From positions 31,079 to 95,078 of the forward strand of contig JBFLWP010000014.1 in the NCBI GenBank assembly GCA_040757595.1: 64,000 bases of DNA. Direction: 5' to 3'. Position 1 is the stretch's first letter; every line of letters starts with the position of its first letter. The translations under genes and the position numbers were made by a program. Positions 27,889-35,842 of the stretch are shown here, piece after piece. This DNA is from Nitrospirota bacterium (GTDB lineage Bacteria; Nitrospirota; Nitrospiria; Nitrospirales; Nitrospiraceae). The notes under the pieces were generated by a model. The model ran no database searches and had not been told where the DNA came from. It was given only the letters and a program-made list of their open reading frames with translations.

Positions 27889-29118
27889 TCAGATGGATCG
27901 GATTACCTCGATGTTTGCCGATGCTGGAATGCGTCCGACGGTTGCCTCACGGTCCTTGCGCTGCGCCCGCACGATCTGGTCAATTCGCACGATCGCGCCC
28001 CGGTGCCAGTCGTCGAACGCTTCGTTCGTCGCGGACCGCTCGCGGTCCAGCCGCCCGACCTCGGGCCTCCCTGTTTCATTGCACAGCCAGGCCCGCTTCT
28101 CGCCTTTCATGACCCGCAGCTCGCTGACCGCCCGATACACATCGGGAGCCCGTCGCACGAGGCTCTTCCCGTCCTTGCGCAGAATCAGATAGGCGAACTT
28201 CAGCGCATCCTTGATGAAGCCCACCTCCCGATCCAGCGCCGCCACGACAGGGGGCGGCGTCCAGGGCCGCTCCTCGTGGCACCAATCCTCTTCCTTGACG
28301 AGCGCCGGACAGGGCCGCTCGTGCAGACAGGGGCTGTAGACGGTGCAGGCTCCGTCCGCCACCAGCCGATCCCGAAACCGGTGCAGCTCCCGCGCCGTCT
28401 CCCGCAGGGCCGGCTCCACGATCAGCAGGGTGCCGTGCCGATCGAGCCGCCCCAGTAGATCGCGGACCAGCTCGACCCGCCGCTCAACCGGCTCGCGGGC
28501 CTTGCGGAAGAGCTCGTTCAGCGCGTGGCTGACGACGATCAGGTCGTAGGGCCGGTCCTCCCGCTTGGCCATCCGGTCCAGCCGGGCGGTCCGCTCCAGA
28601 TCGGCCTGCAGGGTCAGGAGACTGGCGCTCTGCACCGGGGCGATCCGCTCATAGGCCCGCCACAGGTCCGCACAGTCTCGGAGGGCGCGTTGGGACCGGT
28701 CCATGGCGATCGCCTGGAGCGGGCGATTGCCCAGTCCGAGACGATCGGTGAACCAGTCCAGCAGGGCCAGCGAGGCCGAGCCGGGCCCGCTCCCCAGATC
28801 CAGGACCAGGAACGGCTGCGAGGAGCCCGCTCCCTGCGGAGGCGGCATCTCCTCCAGCAACAGCCGGACCTTGGCCAGGTTCACCGGCACATAGTAGGAC
28901 AGGTAGGCGAGGCGGAGCCGGTCGTCGTCCAGGTAGGAGGCGGCAAGGGAATCCCGTTCGCGCGTGAAGAGGCGGGACAGCCGCAGGACGCCCCGGACGA
29001 CCTCCTGATCGGCCCTCCCTGCCTCGTCCGGCCCCCGTCGCCCGGAAACCTCGGACAGGGCGCGGAGGACCGCCTCCGACAGCCGGAAGCTCCGGGGCCC
29101 GCCGGTCCGGTTGACCAT
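27889..29118 (-). CDS. Rsm22-like ribosomal small-subunit methyltransferase family protein
   Basis: The 409-residue protein has a Rossmann methyltransferase domain (VLDLGSGPGSASLALLDWF near residue 105; LIVVSHALNELF near 200). A cysteine-rich segment, YSPCLHERPCPAL...DWCHEERPW, lies near 275. This combination is typical of the Rsm22/METTL17 family, which works on ribosome small-subunit assembly and in which the cysteines can bind a 4Fe-4S cluster. It is divergent from the small gene at 29166. Whether it methylates rRNA is not shown by sequence. Confidence 0.82.
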   Translation of the reverse strand: MVNRTGGPRSFRLSEAVLRALSEVSGRRGPDEAGRADQEVVRGVLRLSRLFTRERDSLAASYLDDDRLRLAYLSYYVPVNLAKVRLLLEEMPPPQGAGSSQPFLVLDLGSGPGSASLALLDWFTDRLGLGNRPLQAIAMDRSQRALRDCADLWRAYERIAPVQSASLLTLQADLERTARLDRMAKREDRPYDLIVVSHALNELFRKAREPVERRVELVRDLLGRLDRHGTLLIVEPALRETARELHRFRDRLVADGACTVYSPCLHERPCPALVKEEDWCHEERPWTPPPVVAALDREVGFIKDALKFAYLILRKDGKSLVRRAPDVYRAVSELRVMKGEKRAWLCNETGRPEVGRLDRERSATNEAFDDWHRGAIVRIDQIVRAQRKDREATVGRIPASANIEVIRSI

Positions 29119-29165
29119 GAAAAAGACCCTCGTGTATGCTGGACCCCTACGAGCGAGGAGCCGTC

Positions 29166-29414
29166 ATGACCGACACGTTGCTACAGGCCTATCATGAAGT
29201 CGAGCGCGCGATGGAGCGGTACAACCAGGCGCTCACGGAGCAGGTGGAGCGTCTGCGGTCTTCTGAGTCCGCCGACGCCGACAAGCTGGAGCGCATGACG
29301 CACGGAGCCAGAGCCATGCGCGACAGCAGCCTCATCTACCTCTCCTACGCGAAGTTCATCGCCTACGGGATGCCGGACAGCGAGGAGATGGTCCAGGACG
29401 ATCTGCAAGGATAG
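29166..29414 (+). CDS. Small helical hypothetical protein
   Basis: The 82-residue protein is predicted to be helical throughout: AYHEVERAMERYNQALTEQVERL, then a second helix ARAMRDSSLIYLSYAKFIAYG. No cysteine or signal is present. GAGGAG lies a few bases before ATG 29166; an earlier in-frame GTG at 29136 is less likely. It is followed by a 7-bp-period element and a strong bidirectional terminator. I recognise no family. Confidence 0.65.
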   Translation: MTDTLLQAYHEVERAMERYNQALTEQVERLRSSESADADKLERMTHGARAMRDSSLIYLSYAKFIAYGMPDSEEMVQDDLQG

Positions 29415-29483
29415 ACGTCGCTCGTCGTTCGTGAAGCGTAAAGCGCGCACGAGATACGAACGCCGCTTCACGAGCGACGAAGC
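29415..29483. repeat. 7-bp-period inverted element (CGCTCGT type)
   Basis: Reads cgtcgct, cgtcgtt, cgtgaag, cgtaaag on the left and cgcttca, cgagcga, cgaagcc on the right, starting directly after the TAG stop of the helical protein gene. Confidence 0.75.
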
Positions 29484-29492
29484 CGAAAAACG

Positions 29493-29524
29493 AAGAGCCC
29501 GATCCCGTCCGGGATCGGGCTCTT
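29493..29524. terminator. Bidirectional terminator between the small helical gene and the OFOR operon
   Basis: A perfect 14-bp stem AAGAGCCCGATCCC / GGGATCGGGCTCTT with a 4-base loop. It is preceded by an A-run (29486-29490) and followed by a T-rich stretch, so it can end transcripts from both sides. Confidence 0.85.
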
Positions 29525-29545
29525 GCGTTTCGGCCAACCCTCGAC

Positions 29546-30943
29546 TCAGATGTTCTGCATGAAGTGGGTGACCATCGCCGGGTCCACGTCCGTCGTCCCC
29601 ATGACCTGGGACATCGGCACGTTGGTGGACTTTTTGCCGGTCAGGCCGGACTCCACTTCGTCCACGATCAATTCCACCGGCATGGACTGGCCGCCGTACA
29701 CGTGCGGCCCGGCGATGATCTTGGCCCTGGAGTGTCCGTAGATCGCCGTGGCCACGTCCTTGGCCAGCCAGCCGACGTAGTTGAACTCGGGGATCACGAT
29801 CAGCTTGGCCTTCGCGCAAAGCTGCCGGAGCTCCCGGGTCGGGAACGGCCGGAGCGACCGGATCTTGATGAGCCCGACCTTGATCCCCTTCTCCGCACAG
29901 AGCCGGATCGCCTCCCGGGACTGGGCCACGGCGCTGCCCGACGCGACCAGCACGGCGTCGGCATCCTCGACGTCGTAGGCCGTGCACAGCCCGTCCATGT
30001 ATTTCTCGATGTACCGGCGCGCGCGCTCGTTAGCCGCCCACACCTCCTGCTGCCAGACCGCGTGGATGTTGTAGGCCATGAAGTTCGACTTCTGCACGGG
30101 CGCGTCGCGCGAGAGCCGGGCCGGCGGATTCTCGGCGTCCAGCACGGGGACCGCCCCGCGCCACGCCTCCCGGGGCGGGAGCTTGATCCCCTTCTCCTGC
30201 ATGTGCACGTAGCCGCGCGCGTGCGTCACGAAGAACCCGTCGCAGGCCACGCCGACCGGCAGGGTCACGTCGTTCTTCTCGCTGATGATGAACCCCTTCA
30301 TGATGAAATCGTAGACGTCCTGCTGATTCTCCGCGTGAAACAGCACCATGCCGCTGTTCAGCAGGTAGGCGATCTCGATGTTGTCCGGCTGGATGGCCAG
30401 CGGCGCGTTCACGACCCGGCAGGTGAAAAACGCGACGGCCGGCAGCCGGTGGCCCGGCCAGGAGGAGATGCCCTCCAGCCCGCGCAGCGTACCGGGGCCC
30501 GCCGTGGCGGTGAAGCAGCGCACGCCCGCCCGTGAGCCGCCGGCGATGGCGGCCATCACGCCGATCTCCTCTTCGCCCCGGTAATACTCCTTGACGTACC
30601 CCTCCCCGTAGAGCACCCCCACGAGCTGCATGGTCTCGCTCTGGGGGGTGATCGGATAGGCGATCGCCAGGTCCACGTTGGATCGCCGGATGGCTTCCTT
30701 GGCGGCCTCGCTCCCCGTGATGAACTCGCGGGTGCGCGGGGCCTCCATGAACATGTGCTCGGGCGTGACGACCTTCTGCTTCTTGGCCTCCCCGTGCGGG
30801 TCCTTCTTGACGTCCGTCGGTTTCGGAGCCGCCACGCTGGTGATCGGATCGCCCTGGGGATTCGTTTTCTGCTCCGGCTCGAGGCTCGCGACCGAGTCGC
30901 CCTGCGGGTTGGCCTTGACAGCGGCTTTCGAGGATTCGCTCAT
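29546..30943 (-). CDS. 2-oxoacid:ferredoxin oxidoreductase, alpha subunit
   Basis: The 465-residue subunit has a low-complexity N-terminal extension (three NPQGD/DPHG repeats, residues 1-60). The alpha fold follows: REFITGSEAAKEAIRRSNVDLAIAYPITPQSE, then GGSRAGVRCFTATAGPGT and the C-terminal VASGSAVAQSREAIR. In the five-subunit enzymes of Nitrospira and Hydrogenobacter this subunit forms the catalytic core with beta. The substrate (pyruvate or 2-oxoglutarate) cannot be decided by eye. It is last in the operon. Confidence 0.9.
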   Translation of the reverse strand: MSESSKAAVKANPQGDSVASLEPEQKTNPQGDPITSVAAPKPTDVKKDPHGEAKKQKVVTPEHMFMEAPRTREFITGSEAAKEAIRRSNVDLAIAYPITPQSETMQLVGVLYGEGYVKEYYRGEEEIGVMAAIAGGSRAGVRCFTATAGPGTLRGLEGISSWPGHRLPAVAFFTCRVVNAPLAIQPDNIEIAYLLNSGMVLFHAENQQDVYDFIMKGFIISEKNDVTLPVGVACDGFFVTHARGYVHMQEKGIKLPPREAWRGAVPVLDAENPPARLSRDAPVQKSNFMAYNIHAVWQQEVWAANERARRYIEKYMDGLCTAYDVEDADAVLVASGSAVAQSREAIRLCAEKGIKVGLIKIRSLRPFPTRELRQLCAKAKLIVIPEFNYVGWLAKDVATAIYGHSRAKIIAGPHVYGGQSMPVELIVDEVESGLTGKKSTNVPMSQVMGTTDVDPAMVTHFMQNI

Positions 30944-30983
30944 CGTGTCACCTCTTGGAATCTATCGGCAGGACGCGGGCGCC

Positions 30984-31748
30984 CTACGCTTCCCGTTGCA
31001 TGTGCTCGGCCTTGTGCCCGAAGGCGGCCGCGCTGGCCAGGCCGGCTTCCGTCGGCACGAACTCGAGCGGATTCGTGTGGGTCTTGCCTCCGTGCACCTT
31101 CGACTGGAGGCCCGTGAAGCGGACGTTCTCCCCGTTCGCGGGCAGCTTGAGGCCCATCTGCTCCCGCACCCGCTTGAACACCTGCGCCGCCCAGCGCAGC
31201 TTCGCCGCATCGCAGTCCCGGATGGTCAGCATGGCGTCCTCGTGGCCCTGCTCGGCGCAGAGGGCGCTGGTGCAGCAGTTGGTCCCCGCCCGGATCATCT
31301 TGAGCGTCAAGTTCGCGTAGTGGCAGTGCACACCGACGAAGATGCATGCCTCGATCTTGTTGCCCCAGATGGTCAGGTTCGGATGGTTGGGGTTGATGAC
31401 TTCCTCCGGGTCGATCTTGGGGTATTTCGGCCGGTAGTCCGGCATGGGGATGATCAGCACTTCCGGAATCTGCGCCGCGATCTCCAGAACCGCCCTGGCC
31501 TTGTCCGCGGCGTGCTCGTTCCAGGCCCACAGCACCATCGGGCCGGGGAAGAGCGTCGCGTTCGGGCTCGTGAGCATCTTCCGGGCGATCTCCTCCATGA
31601 CCTTTTCCTCGTCCTCGTGGTGGCCGTAGAAGAGGCCCTGGCCCGGCTCCGGCAGCGAGACGCCGAGCTGCGCGGCCGAGGGAGGATGGAATCCGGCCGG
31701 CCCCGGAATGATGATCGGTTCGCGTACCTGCTGGCTGCTCGTTTTCAC
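30984..31748 (-). CDS. 2-oxoacid:ferredoxin oxidoreductase, epsilon-type subunit
   Basis: The 254-residue protein resembles the extra subunit (ForE/PorE) known only from five-subunit oxidoreductases. It contains a conserved IIPGPAGFHPPSAAQLGV opening, FPGPMVLWAWNEHA, and a cysteine/histidine-rich core CIFVGVHCHYANLTLKMIR followed by TNCCTSALCAEQGH. The start is GTG with GGAGAC upstream. Its function in the enzyme is not established. It lies between the ferredoxin-like and alpha genes. Confidence 0.82.
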   Translation of the reverse strand: MKTSSQQVREPIIIPGPAGFHPPSAAQLGVSLPEPGQGLFYGHHEDEEKVMEEIARKMLTSPNATLFPGPMVLWAWNEHAADKARAVLEIAAQIPEVLIIPMPDYRPKYPKIDPEEVINPNHPNLTIWGNKIEACIFVGVHCHYANLTLKMIRAGTNCCTSALCAEQGHEDAMLTIRDCDAAKLRWAAQVFKRVREQMGLKLPANGENVRFTGLQSKVHGGKTHTNPLEFVPTEAGLASAAAFGHKAEHMQREA

Positions 31749-31766
31749 TCCGCGTCTCCCTGGAGA

Positions 31767-32090
31767 TTACCCGACGACCGGGCTGGCCAGCTTGGCCGTG
31801 GTGCCCTTGTCGTCGTACGTCACGTTGTCGGTGATCGCCGCCTGCGGCAACTGGTCGATCATGATCATCTTGATCGCGTGGTGCTTGGCCATGTTGTCGC
31901 AGACCCAGACGCACTGCGCGCAGCCTTTGCAGCGATCCACCGCCACGTAGGCCGCTCCGTACTTGTAGCCCTTCTCCTTGCCGGCCTCCGGGTTGTAGAG
32001 AATCGTGTTGGCCTCGGGACAGAACTGCGTGCAGAGCTTGCAGCTCGTCTGGGCGCAGATGTCAACGTTGATATCGGCGACGAGATACAT
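31767..32090 (-). CDS. 2-oxoacid:ferredoxin oxidoreductase, ferredoxin-like delta subunit
   Basis: The 107-residue protein carries two 4Fe-4S motifs. One is regular (CKGCAQCVWVCD near residue 54). The other is atypical, CAQTSCKLCTQFCP (near residue 12), with C-x4-C-x2-C-x3-C spacing. It would pass electrons from the TPP site to soluble ferredoxin. The N-terminus (MYLVADINVDIC) is directly at the ATG. It lies 21 bases after the gamma gene. Confidence 0.88.
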   Translation of the reverse strand: MYLVADINVDICAQTSCKLCTQFCPEANTILYNPEAGKEKGYKYGAAYVAVDRCKGCAQCVWVCDNMAKHHAIKMIMIDQLPQAAITDNVTYDDKGTTAKLASPVVG

Positions 32091-32111
32091 CGAATCCTCT
32101 TTCTGCGGCGA

Positions 32112-32831
32112 TCAGACCTTGGCCGCAGCGGCGGCTTCCGCCTTCCTGGCGGCCTTGCTGGCCTGATCCCAGCCGTTCTGGGCGGCAAACTCCCAGCCGG
32201 CCTTGATGACCGCGACGTTTTTCTCGATCAGCTCCTGCTTCTTCTTGAACTTCCGCTCCACCACGCTGTCCAGGGCCGCCGTGCCGCCCGACACCACGAA
32301 CCCCTTGCCGAGGAACCGGTCCTTCACCGCCTGCGCCAGCGCGTCGATGGTGGTGAGGCCCGTGATGCAGCCGATCGCGCCCATCAGCGCCATGTTGGTG
32401 GCCAGGTCCATGCCGGACACTTCCAGCGAGATCTTCGTGGCGGGCAGGTAGTAGAGCTTCGCGCGGCGCTCCTCCAGCTCCCGCTGATGATCCTTCTGGA
32501 GTTTCATGGGCCCGTCATGGTTGATCAGCACGACGCCGTCCTCCTTCAGCCCGAAGTAGAACGGCATCGTGTAGGACTTCCCGTGCGTGATGACCTGGGG
32601 GTGGAAAATGATGATGATGTGCGGGAACGTGATCTCCCCGATCTCGTAGATCGGCTCGTCCGACACCCGCACGTAGCTCTCCACCGGCGCCATGCGTTTT
32701 TCGGAGCCGTAGAACGGCACGATCGTGCTCTCGCCGCCCGCGTTGATGACCGCCGTGCTGAGGATGTGCGAGCCGGTGACGACCCCTTGCCCTCCGACGC
32801 CGGCCATCCGGATGTTGAAACGCTTTGCCAT
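32112..32831 (-). CDS. 2-oxoacid:ferredoxin oxidoreductase, gamma subunit
   Basis: The 239-residue protein starts MAKRFNIRMAGVGGQGVVTGSHIL, the hallmark of the gamma domain that binds CoA. It continues IVPFYGSEKRMAPVESYVRVSDEPI, and ends in a lysine/alanine-rich helix. AGGAGGAGC precedes the ATG. Separate gamma and alpha subunits are typical of archaeal and deep-branching bacterial enzymes. Confidence 0.9.
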   Translation of the reverse strand: MAKRFNIRMAGVGGQGVVTGSHILSTAVINAGGESTIVPFYGSEKRMAPVESYVRVSDEPIYEIGEITFPHIIIIFHPQVITHGKSYTMPFYFGLKEDGVVLINHDGPMKLQKDHQRELEERRAKLYYLPATKISLEVSGMDLATNMALMGAIGCITGLTTIDALAQAVKDRFLGKGFVVSGGTAALDSVVERKFKKKQELIEKNVAVIKAGWEFAAQNGWDQASKAARKAEAAAAAKV

Positions 32832-32880
32832 CGCCGCGCTCCTCCTTTTAACTGGACGCCAACCGCGAACCGGCCGGAAC

Positions 32881-33774
32881 TCAGGACTGGGTGATGGCCG
32901 CAGCAGCCGGCTTCGGGAGGAATTCCCTGTACCCGTACCGGTCCGCGAGGTACTGCTTGGCTTCGTCGCTGATGAACTCGCTGAACTGGTACCGGTCGCC
33001 CTCGACGTTCTTCGCGTCTTCCATCACCTTGTCGGTGGGGATCGCGTACTCGATGTTGCAGGAGGTGTAGGCCTGGATGTAGGAGGGACCGATTTCGCGG
33101 GCAATCAGCACCGCCTTCTTGATCACGTTCTCCACGCGCCGCGGGTTGTTCGGCACGACCGTCGCGACGTACGCACAGCCTGCCAGCTTCGCCAGGCCGA
33201 CCATGTCCATCTTCTCGAACTTCTTGCCCAGCGGGGCCATCTTGAGCACGGCGCCGCGGCTGGTCATGCCGCTCTCCTGGCCGCCGGTGTTCCCGTAGAC
33301 CTCGTTGTCCAGCATGATCGTGGTGAACTTCTCCTTCCGGAACCAGGAGTGGACGACCTGGGCGAAGCCGATGTCGGCCGTCCCGCCGTCGCCGGCCATG
33401 ACGACCACGTCCTTGGGCTTGTCGCCGAACCGAAGCCGCAGCCCGCGGGAGAGACCGCTCGCGACCCCGTTCTGATCCCCGTAATTCCCGTAGACGAACG
33501 GAATGGCCGCCTGGGAGATGGACAGCCGACCGCAGCCGGCGGTGCCGACGGTGATCGTGTCTTCGGGGTTGGGGAAGGCGATCATGGCCAGCCGGATGAA
33601 CAGGGTCATCGCGCAGCCGGCGCACATGGGGTGCTCCTCCAGGATCTCCTTGAAGGTCCCCATCTGCGACACCGATATCTTCTTGCCGAAGGGGCCGTGC
33701 TCGACCATGTCCCGATATTCCTTCGGCATGAACTTCCCGAAACCAGGCGTGAACTTGACGTAATCGAGGCTCAT
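32881..33774 (-). CDS. 2-oxoacid:ferredoxin oxidoreductase, beta (thiamine diphosphate) subunit
   Basis: The 297-residue subunit binds thiamine diphosphate through VVMAGDGGTADIGFAQVVHSW and MLDNEVYGNTGGQ (residues about 140-180). Cysteines in HPMCAGCAMTLF, GTAGCGRLS and YTSCNIEY would hold a 4Fe-4S cluster. GAGGGAGGGGATCAG precedes the ATG. It is the first gene of the operon, whose order is B-G-D-E-A, and has a promoter at 33890-33919. Confidence 0.9.
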   Translation of the reverse strand: MSLDYVKFTPGFGKFMPKEYRDMVEHGPFGKKISVSQMGTFKEILEEHPMCAGCAMTLFIRLAMIAFPNPEDTITVGTAGCGRLSISQAAIPFVYGNYGDQNGVASGLSRGLRLRFGDKPKDVVVMAGDGGTADIGFAQVVHSWFRKEKFTTIMLDNEVYGNTGGQESGMTSRGAVLKMAPLGKKFEKMDMVGLAKLAGCAYVATVVPNNPRRVENVIKKAVLIAREIGPSYIQAYTSCNIEYAIPTDKVMEDAKNVEGDRYQFSEFISDEAKQYLADRYGYREFLPKPAAAAITQS

Positions 33775-33889
33775 CTGATCCCCTCCCTCTATGGGCCACC
33801 GGGCGGGAGCCCGTCCGGTGATGACCGCGCTTTTCCCGTTGATTTCCTTAGTCTAAACGACCCCGAAACGTCCGGCTTTTGAGCCACTG

Positions 33890-33919
33890 AGTCTAGCAAG
33901 GCACCTCAAAAGTTGTCAA
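33890..33919 (-). promoter_or_regulatory. Promoter for the OFOR operon
   Basis: On the minus strand TTGACA (33914-33919), an 18-bp spacer and TAGACT (33890-33895). The predicted start is about 110 bases before ATG 33774. The leader between them shows no clear fold. Confidence 0.55.
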
Positions 33920-33998
33920 TCGGAAAGTCCCCCAAAACCCGGGCCTTCCACGACCCTGCCGCATCGTATAACGTGGCGGATATTCAATGCAACTTTCC

Positions 33999-34032
33999 AG
34001 AAGGCCCACCCAAGCCGAAAGAAGGCCTACCC
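33999..34032. promoter_or_regulatory. Paired direct repeat, possible activator site upstream of the OFOR promoter
   Basis: AGAAGGCCCACCC (33999-34011) and AGAAGGCCTACCC (34020-34032) differ at one base and start exactly 21 bp apart, two helical turns. They sit about 80 bp upstream of the -35 box of the OFOR promoter and also 80 bp upstream of the divergent TldD promoter. A looser GGTAGGCC follows at 34043-34052. Confidence 0.45.
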
Positions 34033-34114
34033 GCCCCCGTCCCGGTAGGCCATTGGCCCTAACCACCCCTCTCCCGGAGACGCGCCCAGCCGCGAGCGAC
34101 ATCCGCCCCCTGAC

Positions 34115-34143
34115 TTGACCCTGGCCCGGACTCCCCCTATAAT
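34115..34143 (+). promoter_or_regulatory. Sigma70-type promoter for the TldD/PmbA genes
   Basis: TTGACC (34115-34120), a 17-bp spacer and TATAAT (34138-34143): near-perfect consensus. The first gene starts at 34262, leaving a leader of about 110 bases. Confidence 0.7.
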
Positions 34144-34261
34144 GCCTCACAATTACGCAAAAACACTCCCTTTTTCGGCTGGTGGAGAATTTCGTCGCGG
34201 CAGAGACGATGACCGTGTAAGCGAGCCTGAGCACCACACCTGAGACAGGCCGGTCGCCACT

Positions 34262-35842
34262 ATGGGTCGGACGCTCGGCGTGAAACCACTGACGGTGGAA
34301 AGTCTCGACAGGATCAAGCGCGTCGCGCTGGACCTGGCTCGAGAGGCTTGCAAGAATCTGCGGCACTGCCACTACGCTGATCTCCGCATCGAGTTGATCG
34401 AGGTCAAGTCCGCACGGGCGGAGCAGGGGGCGGGGAAGTCCGCGCAGGACGACTACCTGTTCGGCTTCGGCGTGCGCGTGCTCGCCGGCCAGTCCGTTTC
34501 CTCCCCCGGCTACTTCGGCCACCGGCTCGGGCACCTGGACCTGCCGCGGCTGCCGGCGCTCCTGCGGGCCGGCCTCAAACAAGCCTACGACCGCGCCATC
34601 GCGAACGCGCGCCGGAAGGAGGAGGCGCGGAAACGGTTCCCGTTCCTGGGCCGCAGCCTGGCCGGCTGGCCGCTCGCGCCGATCGAGGCCCGCCAGGACA
34701 CGATCAAGCCGGAATACGAGATCGATCCCCGCTCGGTCCCGCTCGCCGAGATCGCCCGCTACACCGCCGAAGTCTCCCGCGCCGTGAAGGGGCTGGGGCC
34801 GCGCATCCGGTTCAACTCGATCACGACCTCCACGAGCGTGAGCCGGGAGCTCTTCGCCAGCTCGGAAGGCGCGCTCCTCGACCAGTCCTTCGCCGCCACC
34901 CTGGGGCTCTGCTCGGTCGTGGCGGAGAGCGAGACCGCGGAGCAGGCGCTCTTCGACTACATCGGCCACCAGCGGGGCTGGGAGGTAGTCACCGAGGGGA
35001 TGCGCAGCGAGCTGATCCGCCACCTGGACCTCCTGACCTTCGCGACGGGCCTGGGCCGCGACTGCCTCAAGCTGGTGGACGCGCCCCCCCTGCGCGCCAC
35101 CGACAAGGAGGTCGTGGTCGTCACGGACCCCCACTACAACGCGCTGCTGGCCCACGAGATCATCGGCCACCCCGCCGAGCTGGACCGCGCGCTCAAGATG
35201 GAGACCGCCTACGCCGGCCGAAGCTGGCTGCTGCGCGGGCTCAAGGACAGTCAGGTCGGCAAGCAGGTGGCCTCCCCGCTCGTGACCGCCTACTCGGACC
35301 CGAGCCTCCCCGGCCTCGGCCACTACCTCTACGACCACGAGGGCACGCCGGCCTGCAAAGTGGTCCACATCGAAAAGGGCGTCTTCGCCGGCTTCATGAA
35401 CAGCCGGCAGACCGCGGCGCTCCTCGGAACGGAGCCGAACGGCTCCTACAAGGCCATCGAGGCTTCCATGGTGCCGCTGATCCGCATGTCCACGACGGTA
35501 TTCGGCGCGGGCGCGCAGGATCCGCAGAAGATCGTCGCGGAGGTGGACCGCGGCTACTACCTCGTGGGGCACCGAACCCCTTCGATCGCCGAATCGCGCG
35601 AGAACTTCAGCATCTCCGCCCAGAAGGTCTACGAGATCCGCAACGGCCAGATCGGGCAGCTCTACCGGGGCGGCGGCATGACCGCGGACACGAAGGAGTA
35701 CCTCACCAAGGTGGACGCGATGGGCCGGGACCTGCGCCTCTTTCCCATCCCCAACTGCGGGAAGGGCCAGCCGATGCAGTCCAAGCGGCTGGGGAACGGA
35801 GGCCCGACCATGCGCAGTCGGGCCCGGCTCACGGGCCTATGA
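34262..35842 (+). CDS. tldD: TldD-family metalloprotease
   Basis: The 526-residue protein has the zinc motif HEIIGHPAE (HExxxH, near residue 298) after VVTDPHYNALLA, and a C-terminal beta region with GGGMTADTKEYLTKVDAMG. TldD with TldE/PmbA degrades unfolded peptides and matures some RiPPs such as microcin B17. The N-terminal third is longer than usual. The next gene starts inside its stop codon (ATGA). No RiPP precursor was seen nearby. Confidence 0.88.
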   Translation: MGRTLGVKPLTVESLDRIKRVALDLAREACKNLRHCHYADLRIELIEVKSARAEQGAGKSAQDDYLFGFGVRVLAGQSVSSPGYFGHRLGHLDLPRLPALLRAGLKQAYDRAIANARRKEEARKRFPFLGRSLAGWPLAPIEARQDTIKPEYEIDPRSVPLAEIARYTAEVSRAVKGLGPRIRFNSITTSTSVSRELFASSEGALLDQSFAATLGLCSVVAESETAEQALFDYIGHQRGWEVVTEGMRSELIRHLDLLTFATGLGRDCLKLVDAPPLRATDKEVVVVTDPHYNALLAHEIIGHPAELDRALKMETAYAGRSWLLRGLKDSQVGKQVASPLVTAYSDPSLPGLGHYLYDHEGTPACKVVHIEKGVFAGFMNSRQTAALLGTEPNGSYKAIEASMVPLIRMSTTVFGAGAQDPQKIVAEVDRGYYLVGHRTPSIAESRENFSISAQKVYEIRNGQIGQLYRGGGMTADTKEYLTKVDAMGRDLRLFPIPNCGKGQPMQSKRLGNGGPTMRSRARLTGL

